The notes beneath the pieces are model-generated. The model was given only the letters and a program-made list of their open reading frames with translations, searched no databases and was not told the origin of the DNA. Of a stretch of DNA of 64,000 nucleotides, positions 32,955 to 43,172 are shown one piece after another. Source of the DNA: Aphrocallistes beatrix (Eukaryota; Porifera; Hexactinellida; Sceptrulophora; Aphrocallistidae); NCBI GenBank assembly GCA_963281255.1, contig OY725493.1, positions 2,945,857 through 3,009,856 of the forward strand. The letters run 5' to 3'. Numbering within the stretch: position 1 is the first letter of the stretch; every line of letters starts with the position of its first letter. The position numbers and the translations under genes were made by a program.

Positions 32955-33160
32955 ATGTATGAGAACCATTTCATTCCTGAACACTTGTCCCCATTTAAGC
33001 TGTTGTCCCGATTAAGCGGAGTTGCCATGTATAGTTATCTACATATAGTACAGTACACCCTCGCTAATCCGAGCAGCTATGTGCCAATGATCGAAAAAAT
33101 CGTTTGGATTAGTGAATTTGTTCCAATTAGTGAAATTACACTAATTCTATGGGGTATTAA
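32955..33160. repeat. Two pogo/Tigger-type MITE fragments
   Basis: TATGAGAACCATTTCATTCC to CCGATTAAGCGGAGTTG (32955-33025) matches the right half of the MITE at 56616-56755. CAGTACACCCTCGCTAATCC at 33051 starts another pogo-like MITE whose right end is unclear. A similar CTCGCTAATCC segment is at 46880-46960. Confidence 0.6.
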
Positions 33161-33165
33161 CTATA

Positions 33166-33650
33166 ACAAGCGCGCTTCGCTTGCTTGCACTGCGTGGCTG
33201 GCGGACACTTTGTGTCCGCCGGAGGCTCCCTGGGGTCGCAATGATTAATTATGAAGAAGATAACATCTCTAAATATGTCTGTCTTACTGTTAAAATCGAT
33301 ATCACTCGAAAAATCACCAAATTGGTCAATTTAAATTTTTTGAAGCATAATGATGACGTCATAACAGAGTGATGAGTCATCATTTTTTGATAATAGGTGC
33401 ATCATATGTGAGGTATGTTAGTATACAGATTCAATTCATATTCCAGCCTTCTATCTCCTATAATGGCTGAGTTATGCCCGAATAACTGGATTGCTTAATT
33501 TTTAAAATGTGACAATGACGTCATAATTCCATGATGAGTCTACATTTTGCTCTGAGCTCAGAACTTAGTGGAGCCATAGCAAAAAGACTCCCACATGCCA
33601 AAAATCAGCTTTCTGTGCCTGGCAGTTTCTTCAATCAATTCGTACAGATA
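33166..33650 (-). repeat. CRE-bearing dispersed repeat, full copy
   Basis: GC-rich terminus AAGCGCGCTTCGCTTGCTTG with the perfect hairpin GGCGGACAC/GTGTCCGCC, then TGACGTCA near 33354 and near 33517, ending at CAATCAATTCGTACAGATAT. A second copy in the same orientation follows within 20 bp, separated by TA-rich sequence, making a tandem pair. Confidence 0.9.
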
Positions 33651-33667
33651 TATAGATATATATATAC

Positions 33668-34164
33668 ACAAGCGCGCTTCGCTTGCTTGCGCTGCGCGGC
33701 TGGTGAACACTGTGTCCGCCGGAGGCTCCCTTCGGTCGCCTGAGGTCACATTGGTTAATTATAAGGGAGATAACATCTCTAAACATGTCCATCTTAGTGT
33801 TAAAATCGATATCACTCGAAAAATCACCAAATTTGTCAATTTTAAAAATTTGGATGCGTAATGATGACGTCATAACAGTGTGATTAGTCGTTAATTTTTT
33901 ATAGTAGTTACATCATATGTGAGGTATTTTAATTTGCACATTCTATTAAAATTTTAGCCTTCTATCACCCAAAATGGCTGAGTTATGGTCGAAAAACTGA
34001 AATTTTTAATTATAAAGAAGGTGACAATGACGTCATAATTCCATGATGAGTCTACATTTTCGTCTGAGCTCAGAACTTAATGGAGCCATAGCCAAAAGAT
34101 TCCCACATCCCAAAAAATCAGCTTTCTGTGCCTGGCAGTTTCTTCAATCAATTCGTTACAGATA
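33668..34164 (-). repeat. CRE-bearing dispersed repeat, full copy
   Basis: As the preceding copy: CAAGCGCGCTTCGCTTGCTT at the left, TGACGTCA near 33864 and near 34028, ending CAATTCGTTACAGATAGATA. Only a (TATA) tract separates it from its neighbours on both sides, typical for the family. Confidence 0.9.
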
Positions 34165-34176
34165 GATAGATATATA

Positions 34177-34473
34177 CAGTCGAAACTGCTATAACGGCCA
34201 CTCTATATAACGTTCACCTGTCTATAGCGGTCACCAATGAACAGTCCCGTCCGAAATTCCATAATATAGAATTTTTTAAACTTTTTATGTTTTTATTACA
34301 GGGCCTGTTACAAACGATAAACCTGCTCAAGAAATTACTTCAAGTAATGGATTTCCAAAAACTTGATATTTATTGCACTATGTTGATACCTTTTGGGAAC
34401 TAAGACAATCACCTGTATATAAGGGCCAATTGTGTCCAGTCCCTTGGTTGGCCGTTATATACAGGTTCCACTG
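34177..34473. mobile_element. Pogo-type MITE, 297 bp
   Basis: The ends CAGTCGAAACTGCTATAACG and, reversed, CAGTGGAACCTGTATATAAC are inverted and TA flanked. TATAGCGGTCACC is shared with 18202-18260. Non-coding. Confidence 0.8.
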
Positions 34474-34531
34474 TATATATATATATACACACATATATAA
34501 ACATTAATCGAGTTTTAATAGTAAGGATATA

Positions 34532-35005
34532 CACTGCCTGGACAAAAGTATTCGTACACCCCATAATTCCCCATACAAATAGTTATAATACTGATTTATT
34601 TAGCGAGTCAATGTATTTAATTGGTAAGAGATACACTTAATTTGACTTCAAATTTGAGTTCTCCACATTCAAATTACCCACTTTATAAGTTTTCAACTTA
34701 ATTACTCTTCTTCAAGATTAAGTATTTTCAGCATTTGCTTTCCTATGCCACATGTCGCGAGTGATCACCATTGTATATGATGGCATTGGTGGTATGAGGT
34801 GGCACAGTTTGAAAAATTTTAACCTTGTGAGAGTGTAAACAAGTTGAAAGATTAAAAAGTGAGTAATTCGAATATGGAGAATTAGAATTTGAAGTTAAAT
34901 TAAGCCTATCTCTTACCAATTAAATACCTTGACTCGCTAAATAAATCAGTATTATAACTATTTGTATGTGGAATTATGGGATGTACGAATACTTTTGTTC
35001 AGGCA

Positions 35006-35008
<3 letters not shown>
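34532..35008. mobile_element. Tc1-type MITE, 477 bp
   Basis: The ends CACTGCCTGGACAAAAGTAT and, reversed, CACTGCCTGAACAAAAGTAT are inverted and TA flanked. Most of the element is palindromic (CTTGACTCGCTAAATAAATC pairs with GATTTATTTAGCGAGTCAAT). Related to 9887-10357. A (TA)n tract of about 30 bp follows directly. Confidence 0.85.
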
Positions 35009-35037
<29 letters not shown>

Positions 35038-35041
<4 letters not shown>

Positions 35042-36122
35042 GTAACTAATTGATTGAGGAACTTGCCTTGCGCAGAAAGCTGATTTTTGGCTTGTGGGAG
35101 TCTTTTGGCTATGGCTCCACCCAGTGGCGGCGACAGGGTATGGCGCGGTAGGGCGACCGCCCCACCAGCCAAACATCTCCGCCACCGGAGGTGGGGCGAT
35201 ATTTATTTTTAATTTTTAGTCAAAAATTCTGATATTATGTATGTATACACCGGTACGATGCTGTTATGTCCCTGATTAATTGCTACAGCTACTCACATGA
35301 CAGAAATGTCGGGATGTAATTGCGAAACTGACTGTATGTTCATCTCCTTGAAAATACTGCGCAATATTTCATGTCTTGCATGTTCATGCAGACGAACATG
35401 CCTGATGAACATGCAATCAGATCCGCATGTCGCATATGCCACGAGGTATCTTTATCCGTACACGGTGCTTACTGTTTTCTATGCACACACCATTATAATT
35501 TGCATTCTAAGTAACTTGTAAGGGTAACTTATAAAATTTATGTGGGTATGAGCGTATGACTAAAATTTATATAAAAAATGTTGAATAATTACGGGAATTT
35601 CAAGTGTCTCAGCGATTTTGATAAACAAAGGGAAATTGATTCCCCCCATCGGAAATCGGCCCGCCCACGCTTCGCCCCACCAGGGTTTTGAGGCTGGCGC
35701 CGCCCCTGGCTCCACCATTTTCTGAGCTCAGACGAAAATGTCGATTCATCATGAAATTATGACGTCATTGTCACCTTTTTTATAATTAGAAATTTCAGTT
35801 TTTCGACCATAACTCAACCATTTTAAGTGATAGAAGGCTGAAATTTTAATAGAATGTGTATATTAATATATCTCACATATACTATCTCATCCAAATATGA
35901 TCACTCATCACTCTGTTATGACGTTATCATTACGCATCAAAATTAAAAAAATTGACAAATTTGGTGATTTTTCGTGCGATTTCGATCATAACAGAAGGAC
36001 ATACATATTTAGCGATGTTTTCTCTTTTATAATTGATCATTGTGACCCTTGGCGCCTGAAGGGCGCCTCTGGCCTACACAAAGTGTCTGCCCGCCGCGTA
36101 TCGCGAGCAAGCGAAGCTCGCT
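35038..36122 (+). repeat. CRE-bearing dispersed repeat, interrupted by a hAT MITE
   Basis: Family sequence at 35038-35121 and 35709-36122, split by the hAT MITE. TGACGTCA is present near 35760. The second site reads TGACGTTA (near 35920). The GC-rich terminus ends in GCGAGCAAGCGAAGCTCGC. A (TA)n tract is directly upstream. Confidence 0.88.
35122..35708. mobile_element. hAT-type MITE family A, copy 2 (587 bp)
   Basis: Same family as 27356-27962 but inverted. The ends CAGTGGCGGCGACAGGGTA and, reversed, CAGGGGCGGCGCCAGCCTC have flanks GCTCCACC exact on both sides (35114-35121 and 35709-35716). High identity between the two copies points to recent activity. Non-coding. Confidence 0.93.
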
Positions 36123-36175
36123 CTCTCTCTATATATAGAGAGACGCGCTCTCTCTATATATTTAGAGAGAGAGCG
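36122..36175. repeat. GA/TA palindrome
   Basis: CTCTCTCTCTATATATAGAG followed by AGACGCGCTCTCTCTATATA and TTTAGAGAGAGAGCG makes a compact imperfect palindrome of simple sequence directly at the GC-rich end of the CRE-bearing repeat. Confidence 0.7.
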
Positions 36176-37724
36176 AAAAATAATCGGTAAACCGATACTG
36201 CAGTGTATCTCAAATGGACGTATTATGATCCTAATTTTTTTGTAGGTAATACTAAGGGATATGTCTCCTATATGTCATATGTAATAGTGGTATTTGGATT
36301 GCCAAATCTTTGGGGATAAATAATTCAGGTAGGAAATCCCTGTACACTCCACCCCTGTATAAACTCTGGTAGTATAAGGTAAGAGATTTAGCTTCTTGAG
36401 TATAGGATCGGTTGCGTTCCGCCGATCATCTGTCCCCCACCCACAAATTAAATTTTCAAAATCTTTCACTACACTAATGTGTATCAAATTAGATATATTT
36501 ACTAGAATTTAAATTAAAATACAATGTATCATGAGGTATGTACGATATAATAAGCTACTCAAAAATCTGGACCATGGAAATCAAAGAATTTTATTGAGTA
36601 AACCCATAATTAGCCTAAAATCGTCAACCATGCGGGATGTACATACCACATCAGATAGAGTTTTCATAGACAACATTGGGCTCCCCACCCGACTCTGTTC
36701 CCAAACGACGATGAGGTCATTTTTACTCCAACCCAAAATTGTGAATATACAACGCTGGGATCTTTTCGCCCCTGGGAATTTGTTTTCAATCATGATTTCA
36801 TCTTTTTGTAAATTTTAATGCTAGTCAATAATTCACAATTTTATTTTGATCGTGCGAATTACCACGAACGCCATAGAATCAACCTAAATGAAATGAAAGT
36901 AGTTGTTGCCCGTGTTTTTCAAGGGACCCAGTTTATCGAAAGAAGGCCATGCATTGCATATACTAATACAAGACTAGATAATTAATGGATACTATACGAC
37001 CACTACTAGTTGCATCAGGGGTCACAAACATCCTTCGTCAAGGGAATCAAAAATTTTGCATTATCTCCAAATAATGAATGGCTACGAAAAACACGTACAA
37101 GCAATTGGAAACCGATGCATACTCTGTTTACAGAGAAAGACCCGTGACAATTTGCGTAATTTTAGTGAGAAGCTAAACGAAGCAGTAAGAGATGCATATG
37201 AAATCGATTATGAATACGAGTCTAACTTTTGTTTTTACCCACAGCATATTTGAAAAGGATGTGCATCTTCAATTTTTATCAAGTATACATTAGCAATATC
37301 AAGTATACATTAGATGATCGGAACTATTCACAGCTATCTTTAAGGTTTTTGGAAAAATTGATAATTTACCACACTGGACCCAGTGCATTGGGAATTCCGA
37401 AATTTCGTTACACGACATTCCGCTGCTAAGTTCATTGGCTAATAACATTAGTGCAATTAGATATGTATAGCAGAAGTCTTTTGTCATTTTTCAATTAATC
37501 ACTCATACAGAAACAAAACAAAGTCTATAGAGGCGAAAACTGGTGGATATTTTCTATTCCAGGTGTTATACAGAGTAGGCCACGGGACTAACTTACTATT
37601 ATTCTTGCATTTGAGGTTTAATATCTCTGATTCACAACTGAAGCCAGGCTTTCCCAAATGGCATCGCGCGGGACCCTTCTGTGTAGCGCGTAGACTATTT
37701 GTTAAACATTTCAATTATCCATAA
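36176..37724. other. Long intronic stretch, one small CxxC reading frame
   Basis: No repeat match in the window. The 95-codon frame at 36531-36818 has no recognisable domain. The 37056-37253 frame is listed separately. TATCAAGTATACATTAG is directly duplicated at about 37277 and 37297. Confidence 0.4.
37056..37253 (+). pseudogene. Short frame with CxxC zinc-finger-like motif
   Basis: 65 codons: MHYLQIMNGYEKHVQAIGNR, then CILCLQRKTRDNLRNFSEKL and FCFYPQHI, then stop. A CxLC pair followed about 40 residues later by F-x-P-x-x-I resembles the first half of treble-clef or ZAD-like domains in some transposon-derived proteins, where ICxxC would come next. That second pair is missing. It may be a stranded piece of a mobile element protein. 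I do not recognise the family. Confidence 0.25.
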
Positions 37725-38063
37725 TCTGTAGCGGCTCCACAGGGGGGTAGGAGGGGCCAGGGGGTGTCATGGCCCCCAAATATTGTTATAAAGTTGCTTT
37801 CTACTTTGTCTGATTTTATGCACCAAAATGAATGAATAATAAGATAAATTAGATTATTGCTCCATAGATGGTTAGAATAGCTGTAGATCTATATTTCGGC
37901 GTCTAAGATTTGAAAGTTTTTACCTTATTTGCTCGCTTCGCTCGCTCAAGAACCCCAATCCAAAAACCTGGCTACGCTCCTTCATTAATGCTGGTCATCT
38001 AATTCTAGCACAGTCGAATTTAAGTTGCCCCCCCCTAAATTTAAATCTCTGGAGCCGCAACTG
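37725..38063. mobile_element. hAT-like MITE, 339 bp
   Basis: The ends CTGTAGCGGCTCCACAGGGG and, reversed, CAGTTGCGGCTCCAGAG are inverted with mismatches. The flanks TCCATAAT (37717-37724) and CCCATAAT (38064-38071) agree in 7 of 8 bases. G and C tracts lie inside both ends. Non-coding. Confidence 0.72.
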
Positions 38064-38279
38064 CCCATAATATGCCCAACGGTTATAGGTATCAAGTATA
38101 ATTCCTTAGAGTACCATGACAAAATATCTAATCTACTGACCGCATTAATACTTTGTTAAGAAACCAAGCTGGGGTCATTGTAATATGTAATTGTAATTTT
38201 AATACTAACGATTACATTTTATAGAGTAATGTAATTAATTGTAACTGCAATCGCGTTTCCAAACTAGGATTTTTTGTTT

Positions 38280-38640
38280 GTTTGTTTGTTTGTTTGTCCG
38301 AATTGATTGAAGAATTGGCAAGTCGTAGAGATACGAAAATTGTCATGCAGGTGTCAAATGATGAATCCAGGGTTAAGTTCGAAAATCTAAGCGAAATTTT
38401 CACACCACTGCAAAAAAAATGGAAAACTGTTTTTCACACCTTTTCTATACTATACTATGTACGGCTTCACTCTCACAATATAAATCATTATACGACACTA
38501 TTATAGGCTGCCATTGTTATTAATACTTCAAAGCAATAACTTATATAAATGTCTCAATTATATATTATAGTGTATGGCAGTAAAAAGGTTATTTGTATAT
38601 TTTCACACCTTTATATACATATTTTCACACGATTTGACGA
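38280..38640 (+). repeat. Dispersed repeat family 2, copy 2, with (TTTG)n
   Basis: A TTTG microsatellite (38276-38297) precedes GAATTGATTGAAGAATTGGC and the same body as 28845-29130 (CTTCACTCTCACAATATAAA). Confidence 0.65.
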
Positions 38641-38935
38641 ATTTTGAAAATTATGCTAGAGACTAGCTTCCAACGGTTGACATGGGGTTTTTAGGGGTGT
38701 AGATTTCGAATATCATATTTTCAGATCGATATGATAAATTCTTTGTTTACTTTTGTTTACAATAGATACATAAAGTAAACAAATTACAAAAATAGGCTAG
38801 AGACTTGCTTCCAACGGTTGACATGGGGGTTTTTAGGTGTGTAGATTTCGAATATCATATTTTCGGATCCATATAAGAAATTATTCGTTAACCTTTGTTT
38901 ACAATATTTATATAAAGGTAGAAAATTCCCAAAAT
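38641..38935. repeat. Tandem duplication, unit about 145 bp, two copies
   Basis: GCTAGAGACTAGCTTCCAAC near 38653 and GCTAGAGACTTGCTTCCAAC near 38798 start two direct copies that stay alignable through TAGATTTCGAATATCATATT and TTGTTTACAATA. Non-coding. Confidence 0.85.
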
Positions 38936-38944
38936 AGGTTAGAT

Positions 38945-39012
38945 TGAGCAACTTCAGGCGCCCGCAGTGTTCGCAAGCCGCGGATCGCAAGTAAGCGAAG
39001 CGTGCTTGTAGT
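38945..39012 (+). repeat. CRE-bearing repeat, 3' terminus only
   Basis: Only the GC-rich end is present: AACTTCAGGCGCCCGCAGTG to AAGCGAAGCGTGCTTGTAG. The rest of the unit, including the CRE sites, is absent. Confidence 0.7.
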
Positions 39013-39446
39013 AATATTAATTGAAACCATTGTAATAAATAGTTGTATATTACAATTCTTTATTACTTGGAAGTTGATTGCTATCAACCAGGAAGAACTA
39101 CAACGATGTAAACGATAAATATAATATGTAATGTTTTCCACCATTCATATTATGCCATTACGAAAGCACCTTTCTACAAAACTCCTAACAGAGAAAACTA
39201 AAATGATCGAATACAATATGAAAGATCTCCTGGCAAGGTTGAAACTGTATCTGTAACAGTTGTTCTATGGTCCAATCATCAAATGCGGGGATTTCTTGGA
39301 ATAACCTGCCATTTCATATCAGCTTGGTCCCAACGTTCATTGATTTGGGATGTAAAAGATTTCAAGGTCAACACAATGCAGAAAATATAACCCAACAATG
39401 AAGAGATCATTTCATTTATAACCTTCAAGGCAAAATAACTGATATC
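39013..39446. other. Stretch without recognised feature
   Basis: Intronic, AT-rich. No repeat or coding match found. Confidence 0.4.
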
Positions 39447-40472
39447 ATGCCCTACTGTATATAAGGCTTCACAGTAACTTGCGGATATGGGACTAGGGAT
39501 GCAGTAGAAGATGGTTGAGCTAATACATGAGCTTCCTTAAATAAGTAACAAAGCACAATAGAGCTTAGGAATGTATTACCAGTATATATAAATATGGTGT
39601 CAAAGTATCCATATCCGTTGTTAAAATTTAGATTAGTCACCATATGGTTACGCAATAGGCTATATTTGTGACAAATTTGGTGATTTTCAGACGTCGTTTA
39701 AGGGCACTTCTAAGTCAGGATAGAACTGATATGTGAATGGGTTAATACGGAAAATTTTGAATTTTTTCATGGAATGCTGCTACATTCTTGTGTTGCTATG
39801 GAAACGTGTTTTGGTCAGTTGGGGTTATATCTTGAGTGCCGCGATAGCTAGACATTCAAATGTAATTTCATTTGATAGCAAATAGACTACTTCCTATTAA
39901 GCGATAATATAATTTCGACGTCTAAATTCAATGGTTTACGAGATATTCGACAAAATACCAAATGTGACCATATGATAAATTGTCTAATAACTCCCCAGTA
40001 AACCATTGAATTTGGACAAATAAATTATATTATCACCTATTAAGAAATAATATATTGGCTATCAAATATATTTTAATGTCTAGCTCTTGCGGTTTTCTTG
40101 ATCTCAAATGACCAAAACACGTTTCCATTGCAACACTGGAATGTAGTAACATTCCATTAAAAAATTCCCCTATTCACATCTCAGTTCTATGCGGAAAATT
40201 TTATTATAAAAACACTTAGAAGTGCCCTTAAACGACCTTTTTTGTCAAAAATATATCCTTTTGCGCAACCATATGGTGACATATCTAAATTTTAACAACG
40301 GATATGGGTACTTTGACACCATATTTATATACGTATACTGGTAATACATTCCTAAGCTCTATTGTGCTTTGTTAATGATTTAAGGCAGTTCAGCATTAGT
40401 TCAACCATCTTCAACCGCATCCCTAGTCCCAAATCCACAAGTTACTGTGAGGCCTTATATACAGTAGGCTAT
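39447..40472. mobile_element. Foldback (Mutator-like) element, longest copy, 1.0 kb
   Basis: The left end, reading ATGCCCTACTGTATATAAGG, and the right end, reversed, ATAGCCTACTGTATATAAGG, are inverted over several hundred bases. Inner segments such as TTTGGACAAATAAATTATAT-type sequences are absent from the 483-bp copy at 9303-9785, so that copy is an internal deletion form. A target duplication could not be confirmed. Confidence 0.7.
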
Positions 40473-40479
40473 GCTAATG

Positions 40480-40640
40480 TCATCATAGACAATGCTTCAA
40501 ATATGCTCAAGGCCTTTGGCTGCTAGGTTTTAATCAATTACTCCAGATGATTCCAATTCGGATTCTTGTGATGAGAAGATGAGGATGATATTCAACCTAT
40601 AGATCTGAAAAATTGCCTAATCTACACACCAGAACAAGTC
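40480..40640 (+). pseudogene. hAT transposase-like scrap
   Basis: Reading frames give VIIDNASNMLKAFG and, after stops, DEDDIQPIDLKNCLIYTPEQ. DNASNM-KAF is a recurring motif of hAT transposase catalytic cores (with a preceding first Asp region), and the acidic DE-IEPIDL patch often follows it in BED-finger hAT proteins. Only about 50 codons remain with several stops. Confidence 0.55.
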
Positions 40641-40659
40641 TAAAGTCCAAAATGTATTA

Positions 40660-40828
40660 AGATAATATTCCTGCGACCCTTGAAGAGCTGGGGAGCAATA
40701 TCAGACGTCAAATAAGGAAGATTAAGAGGGATACCTTTACTGAAGTCTACGATAAGATGTTAGTCAGACTCAGAAGAGTTCTGAAAAGAGGAGCCTCAAT
40801 CAAGCACATAACCCTCAGTAAATGAAGA
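40660..40828 (+). pseudogene. Tc1/mariner transposase C-terminal scrap
   Basis: PATLEELGSNIRRQIRKIKR followed by DTFTEVYDKMLVRLRRVLKR and GASIKHITLSK then stop. The pattern (P-x-T-x-x-EL-x-x-x-I-x-x-x, then RLR-x-x-I-x-x-G-x-H-I) is the usual C-terminus of mariner/IS630-type transposases. Nothing of the catalytic core is recognised upstream; the preceding scrap is of hAT type. Confidence 0.6.
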
Positions 40829-40829
40829 T

Positions 40830-41639
40830 CGGGGTGTAAATTCGTAAGACTACTTGTTCAAACCTTTATTATTTTTAAAGAATTGAGTTTACTTATTTTG
40901 TTTTCGAATGAAACCAAATAATTAATGTAGCGATTCCTATGATCCAACCTGGATATGCAAGGTAACAACAACCCTCTTCAAGCACCTTTGGAACTGGAAC
41001 TCTAGGAACTCTACATACAATAGGAAATTATTATAATTGTTGAGTGCATTTGATCTGGCTCACTACTACAGGATTGATCTGGTGTAAAGGTAAATTTTGT
41101 TCATCACATTATCTCTCCAGAAGTCGTTTCCCTTTCAAGGTCGGCTGAAGCAGCTCTAAAGGGATCAGGCCCATTGCTTCACCATCCCTAATAGTGGTCA
41201 GGCCTCCTAGGCCTTTTAGTATTATGCCTTACATAAGTGGTCAGGCCATGGCCTGACTGGCCTGACCAATTCCTCCTGTAATGCCTTTAGGAAACAGTTA
41301 AGGGAACATAAATATGGTGGTATGAACATCATCCACCATTACACCTGATATCTCACCTTTTTCTCTCACGATCTCTTGTATCACACGAATAATCGCGAAA
41401 GGCGCCTCTATCTCACAATTGCAAATTATGTCTGGTTGAGACAGTATCTATATTAACAGGATTATGAGTATTATAAAATATGATGTCGATACAGAGTGGT
41501 CCAAAAGTTCTGCAACAATTTTGCTGCTGTATTATAGTTAGATAAGTGAATCTAAGACCCAACATTTTGTTTTCATTGAAAATTGATATCCTTACTATTA
41601 AAACTCGGTTAATATTTATCTATTTGTATATATAGTATA
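40830..41639. other. Intronic stretch without gene
   Basis: Nothing coding. 41195-41275 has repeated GGTCAGGCC and AGGCCT words with local palindromes (GTCAGGCCATGGCCTGAC). Otherwise unassigned. Confidence 0.4.
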
Positions 41640-42087
41640 TAGAAACTACGAGGCACAGAAATCTTTGGCATGTGGAAGTCTTTTGGCTATGGCTCCACTA
41701 ATTTCTGACCTCATACTAAAATGTCCACTCATGATGGAATTATGACGTCACTATTTTAATAATTATAAATTTCCGCTTTTTGAGTATAACTCGAGTATAA
41801 CGATAGAAGGTTGAAATTTTACTAGACTGTGTATAGTATTAATATTCTTCACATATGATACAACTATCATCAAAAAATGATGATTCCTCACTCGATTATG
41901 ACGTCATCATTACGCATCAAAAAGTGGAAAATTCTAAAATTTGTAATTTTCCGAGTGATATCAATTATAACAGTGAGACACACGTATTTAGTGTTGTCAC
42001 CTACCTTATACCTAATTAATCAATGTTTGCCTTGGCGCTCAAAGGGCCCCTCCGGTGGACACAAAGTATCTCCCAGCCGCGGCTGCG

Positions 42088-42090
<3 letters not shown>
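41640..42090 (+). repeat. CRE-bearing dispersed repeat, 5' truncated copy
   Basis: Begins inside the family head (GAAACTACGAGGCACAGAAA), has TGACGTCA near 41743 and near 41900, and ends at CAGCCGCGGCTGCGC followed directly by a (TA)n tract of about 50 bp (42090-42140). Confidence 0.85.

Positions 42091-42141
<51 letters not shown>
42090..42141. repeat. (TA)n microsatellite
   Basis: About 25 uninterrupted TA units abutting the 3' end of a CRE-bearing repeat. Confidence 0.97.
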
Positions 42142-42145
<4 letters not shown>

Positions 42146-42189
42146 GAGCATTAAGCCCTAAATATACATATACATATACAGTTTGTTAC

Positions 42190-42500
42190 ATAATTATTTA
42201 GAATAGCACTCCATTATTATAGCCGTGTCCCTCATAAGGCATCTTACCAGACAGTACGGCGAGTTTTAAAAGATCATTCCTACAATAAACGTTTTCCTGT
42301 TAAAACTCCTATGCTCTTCGGAAAAAGTCGAATCTACCGGATTTCATGATCAAAGAAGTATAAATATTACAATATTCCTTGATGAGATACTCAGGCACAT
42401 GTATATCATGAAGATCAGTGGGCGTGCCAAATCAGATTCCTTGGACTTCCCAAAGTCCAGACCTTAACCCTATAGAAAATTTGTTCAGATGGGCAAAACA
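42190..42500 (+). pseudogene. Tc1-like transposase remnant
   Basis: Fragments read VPHKASYQTVRRVLKDHSYN, KRFPVKTPMLF and, after decay, IPWTSQSPDLNPIENLFRWA. These correspond to the second DNA-binding segment and the Glu region of a Tc1-type transposase, with most of the core deleted. Confidence 0.65.
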
Positions 42501-43164
42501 GGACCGGTCACCCGGCCCCGGTCCCGACCAATCCCGGCCACTTTTGTCCCGAACCTGACCTGGGACTAGCTGGGTTGGAAAAATCATATAGCATATACAT
42601 TACAATGTAATCAAAACCCAGAATTGTGACTATAGTTACGATTCTATTCACGTTCACTATATTTCACGGTGTTGACTTTATTAAAGGAGCTTTGTGTATA
42701 TGTTTATAAGGTTACTAACCCAATCCACAACAACTCTAAACTTGTATTATTTACATTAACACTAACCCCAGCCCGGAATTCAGTCCCCGTTCGATCTCTA
42801 CTGGGAATCCATTACGAAAAGATGTCAAATGACAACAGATTACAAAGGATATCCGATGAAGTATTAACTAACACTAGTTTACTTTTTAAAATAATCATTT
42901 TAGCCCAACAATATTGAGATTATATTAACACACACCATAAATTCCAATTCTAAATAATGATGTAACAGACTGTACATATACATACATACATACATATTCA
43001 CTCGAATATATCAGCATGAAATCTGCACTCATGTATCACTTACCGTTTAGGATCATTGATCTTCATTAATAGAACCAATTTAATAATTCTAAATCAGTGT
43101 TAGGTGTGCCTCAGAATATTGGCCGTCCTTTAATAGTAAATTTTGTATTTTTCTAGTAGTTCGA
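42501..43164. other. Stretch without recognised gene
   Basis: Starts with a GC-rich patch built on CCCGGCCCCGGTCCCG and GGTTCGGGACAAAAG-type words (42495-42575), which looks like one end of a MITE. The 82-codon frame at 42669-42917 has no known domain. A piece near 43010-43090 resembles the Tc1-type MITE family at 45482. Confidence 0.4.
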
Positions 43165-43172
43165 ATTTTAAT

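Noticed and set aside
41877-42146. Frame encoding a run of IY dipeptides
   Set aside because: It is translation of a (TA)n microsatellite and the end of the CRE-bearing repeat.
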